The notes beneath the pieces were generated by a model that was not told where the DNA came from, did no database searches, and saw only the letters and a list, made by a program, of their open reading frames with translations. Source: Diphasiastrum complanatum (Eukaryota; Streptophyta; Lycopodiopsida; Lycopodiales; Lycopodiaceae). From it: DNA of 60,000 nucleotides. This document shows, piece by piece, positions 58,065 to 60,000 of this stretch. Made by a program: the position numbers and the translations under genes. Every line of letters begins with the position of its first letter. Positions within the stretch are counted from its first letter, which is position 1. The stretch covers positions 86,976,537 to 87,036,536 of the forward strand of contig CM055092.1 in NCBI GenBank assembly GCA_029204225.1. Direction: 5' to 3'.

Positions 58065-58619
58065 TTAATCCTTGGGGATGCTCCATGAAGATGTCTTATT
58101 CCAAGATTCCATTAAGAAATGCATTTGACACATCCATCCAAAATGAGAGACAAGAGCAAGAATCAACCTTATTGTGACCATCTTGGCCATGGGTGCAAAA
58201 GTCTCCTCATAATCTATGCCCTTCTCTTGGGCATATTCCTTGGCAACTAGCCTTGCCTTGTGCTTGCTTATGCTTCCATCTAAATTTATCTTGAGTTTGG
58301 ACACCCACTTGCATCCTATCACATTCTTAGATGATCTATCAACAAGGATCCAAGTACTATTATCCATCAAAGCATTATACTCATCTAGCTTAGCTTGGTA
58401 CCATTATTTTGAACTCAAAGATTTTTTAACATTTGAAGGCTCATCAAAACTTGACATAAGAGTAAAAGAAGTAGATGGATTACCCTTGGATTGCTGCCCC
58501 TTGAGTTGATATGTGAGCCTTGATTGTCTTCTACGTGTGGTAGGTTGACTTGGTTCAAGCTCCTCCTTGGTTTTTGAATGGGTGAGGGGTCTTATCTTAC
58601 ATGCAATAAAGTTTTCCAT
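58065..58619 (-). pseudogene. copia reverse-transcriptase N-terminal fragment (copia-5)
   Basis: On the minus strand, a hinge with TTRRRQSRLTYQ, a stop near 58402, then the copia RVT_2 start: LMDNSTWILVDRSSKNVIGC, KWVSKLKINLDGSISKHKAR, LVAKEYAQEKGIDYEETFAP and VTIRLILALVSHFGW. Frames break near 58130 before the catalytic YVDD block. No LTR was recognised nearby. Confidence 0.92.
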
Positions 58620-59827
58620 TTCTCTTTTTCCTAAAGAGAAATGGGATGCATAGTCAGTGGGGATCCTGACCCTGTCGCATGGCTATCAGTTAGTCCACTG
58701 AGTAGTGCATGCCGATAACCTGGTGATTGCATTCATAGTTTTTTGCAAAGCAGTTTGATGCATTTGGGATAATACATGGCTTTTTGTAATGGATTTTTGC
58801 TTACATAGCCTGGTTTTTCAAAGGCCTTTGTAGAAAAATTTAGATGTAATCAAAAGTTTTGGTCGATTTGAGAAGGGATTTTTTTAAATCCAGTTGAGAA
58901 TTGAACTACCTATTCTCTAGGCCTTTACCGAGAGAATCTTTGGAGAATAATTTTATTATCCTAATTGCTTATCTATGTGATTGGATCCATGGATTTAGGA
59001 TTGATAATAAAATATCGTTCTTCATGGTAATTTTCTCCAGGCAAGTGCCTTGTAAAGAAATTTAATTTTCTGGTACTGTGCTTTTTATCGATTTAACTCT
59101 GGAATAGAAATATTCCCAGTAAATTAAGTTAAATGGTAATTTGAATGGTTCTTCCTTTTCAACTTCGGAATTACACCGGTAGGTTATCCTAAAAGATTTG
59201 GATCTTTAGGATTGAGGAAACTAAAGCTTTTCAGATACTTGTTAAAGTGAATAAATGGAATAAGGTCATAATTTTTGGGAGGTAGTTCTATATTTGATCA
59301 AAAAACAAGTGTATAGAATATCGTAAAGAATATCCGAAACCAAATTGTATTGTCCTGTTTAGAAATTTCATAGCACCAATTTTTTGAATTCATTAAGTTG
59401 AGTTTATTTTGAATATCTATAGGACCATGAGTTAACCCTATTTGTTATTGGAAATTGTGGCATGGGACGAGAATGACACTTGGTTCACATATACTGTAAT
59501 GAGCTTTAATCCTAAGAGTTGGAACTCTCAGATGGTAGGAATTCGGGAGTATAGTACCAACCATGAGACGGTAAAGCCATGTGCAGATTCTTGTTAAATC
59601 ACAATTTTGAATTGGATTATTGCAATCCGTTAGGAACAAATTTAGGGGTACTCCAGTATTTGGTGGAATAGATATGTGCATATCTGGTATTGGAAATCCA
59701 TATAGAGGTTTGAGATCTTTGGATTATCGGATAATGCTGTTATTGATCTTCTTAAAGGAATTGAATTCCTTGTACCATTTTAAACATAGATACTGGATAT
59801 CTATTGGTATACTTCATCTATATTGAA
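58620..59827. other. Unassigned sequence, possibly decayed gypsy
   Basis: No clear motif. Because it runs into the gypsy RT fragment on the same strand it may be decayed upstream pol, but I cannot support this. Confidence 0.35.
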
Positions 59828-60000
59828 TTTTTCCTTTTGGTTTTGAAGAATAAGCTTAGGTCATTTCAACTATATATGAACGAGGTTTCTCGTCCGTACT
59901 GGGGTCAATGCCTAGTGGTATTCTTAGATGATATAGTCATCTATTGTGAAAACTTAAGGAAATGGAGAAGTCAATAGTTGGAGGTATCTTTCTGGAAAAT
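59828..60000 (+). pseudogene. gypsy reverse-transcriptase fragment, cut by the window edge
   Basis: The plus strand encodes PFGF (usual MPFGL), then after a frameshift LRSFQLYMNEV and QCLVVFLDDIVIYCEN, the Ty3/gypsy RT catalytic block with FLDD in place of YLDD. A TAG follows at about 59975. Continues beyond the window. Confidence 0.85.

Overview
This is a 60 kb piece of nuclear DNA from a land plant. The host genes have plant architecture (a NAC transcription factor and a GH17 beta-1,3-glucanase with a CBM43/X8 domain, both on the minus strand with short introns), the retrotransposons use plant-type primer sites (initiator tRNA-Met and tRNA-Asp), and most of the rest is decayed transposon. 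Long (GA)n/(CT)n tracts occur in introns, LTRs and even inside a transposon reading frame. I cannot fix the species; the mix would suit a large repeat-rich genome, possibly a fern, lycophyte or gymnosperm, but that is a guess.

Region 1 (about 1.98-22.15 kb) is a transposon stack. The outermost element is a minus-strand Ty1/copia retrotransposon (copia-1) with 263/267 bp LTRs, an initiator-Met primer site and an exact 5 bp target duplication, TGGCA, 20 kb apart. Ty3/gypsy DNA lies inside it. The gypsy right LTR is flanked by ACCCT, and the matching AGGGT lies beside an LTR fragment in a segment (3175-3990) that is now inverted. The left LTR in direct orientation (4608-5423) appears to come from a second copy that landed in the ORF3 of the first. 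The gypsy internal region carries pol, then a long extra ORF in the position of an env-like ORF, itself hit by a SINE. It is interrupted by a plus-strand copia-type element (copia-2) whose pol is missing and replaced by an open frame of about 620 codons that I do not recognise.

Region 2 (22.15-29.97 kb) holds the NAC gene (23.6-26.5 kb, three exons, 380 aa predicted) and flanks with a 73 bp minisatellite, a 121 bp tandem duplication and hairpin-prone sequence.

Region 3 (29.97-38.2 kb) is a second nest: a minus-strand chromodomain gypsy (gypsy-2, reverse transcriptase lost) interrupted by a plus-strand gypsy LTR (gypsy-3), which is interrupted by a non-autonomous hAT-like transposon with an 8 bp duplication, which contains a small TRIM/LARD-like retroelement.

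Region 4 (38.2-46 kb) has an unknown degraded reading frame, the GH17-X8 glucanase gene (40.76-42.63 kb, 518 aa predicted) with its first exon and first intron triplicated upstream, a second SINE copy and a 100 bp coding-like tandem repeat.

Region 5 (46-60 kb) is gene-poor: a four-copy tandem array of a roughly 345 bp unit with dispersed relatives, adjoining fragments of actin and S-adenosylmethionine synthetase genes, a tRNA-like foldback, an internally deleted copia element (copia-4), a copia reverse-transcriptase fragment and, at the right edge, a gypsy reverse-transcriptase fragment. Only the NAC and glucanase genes look like functional protein genes.
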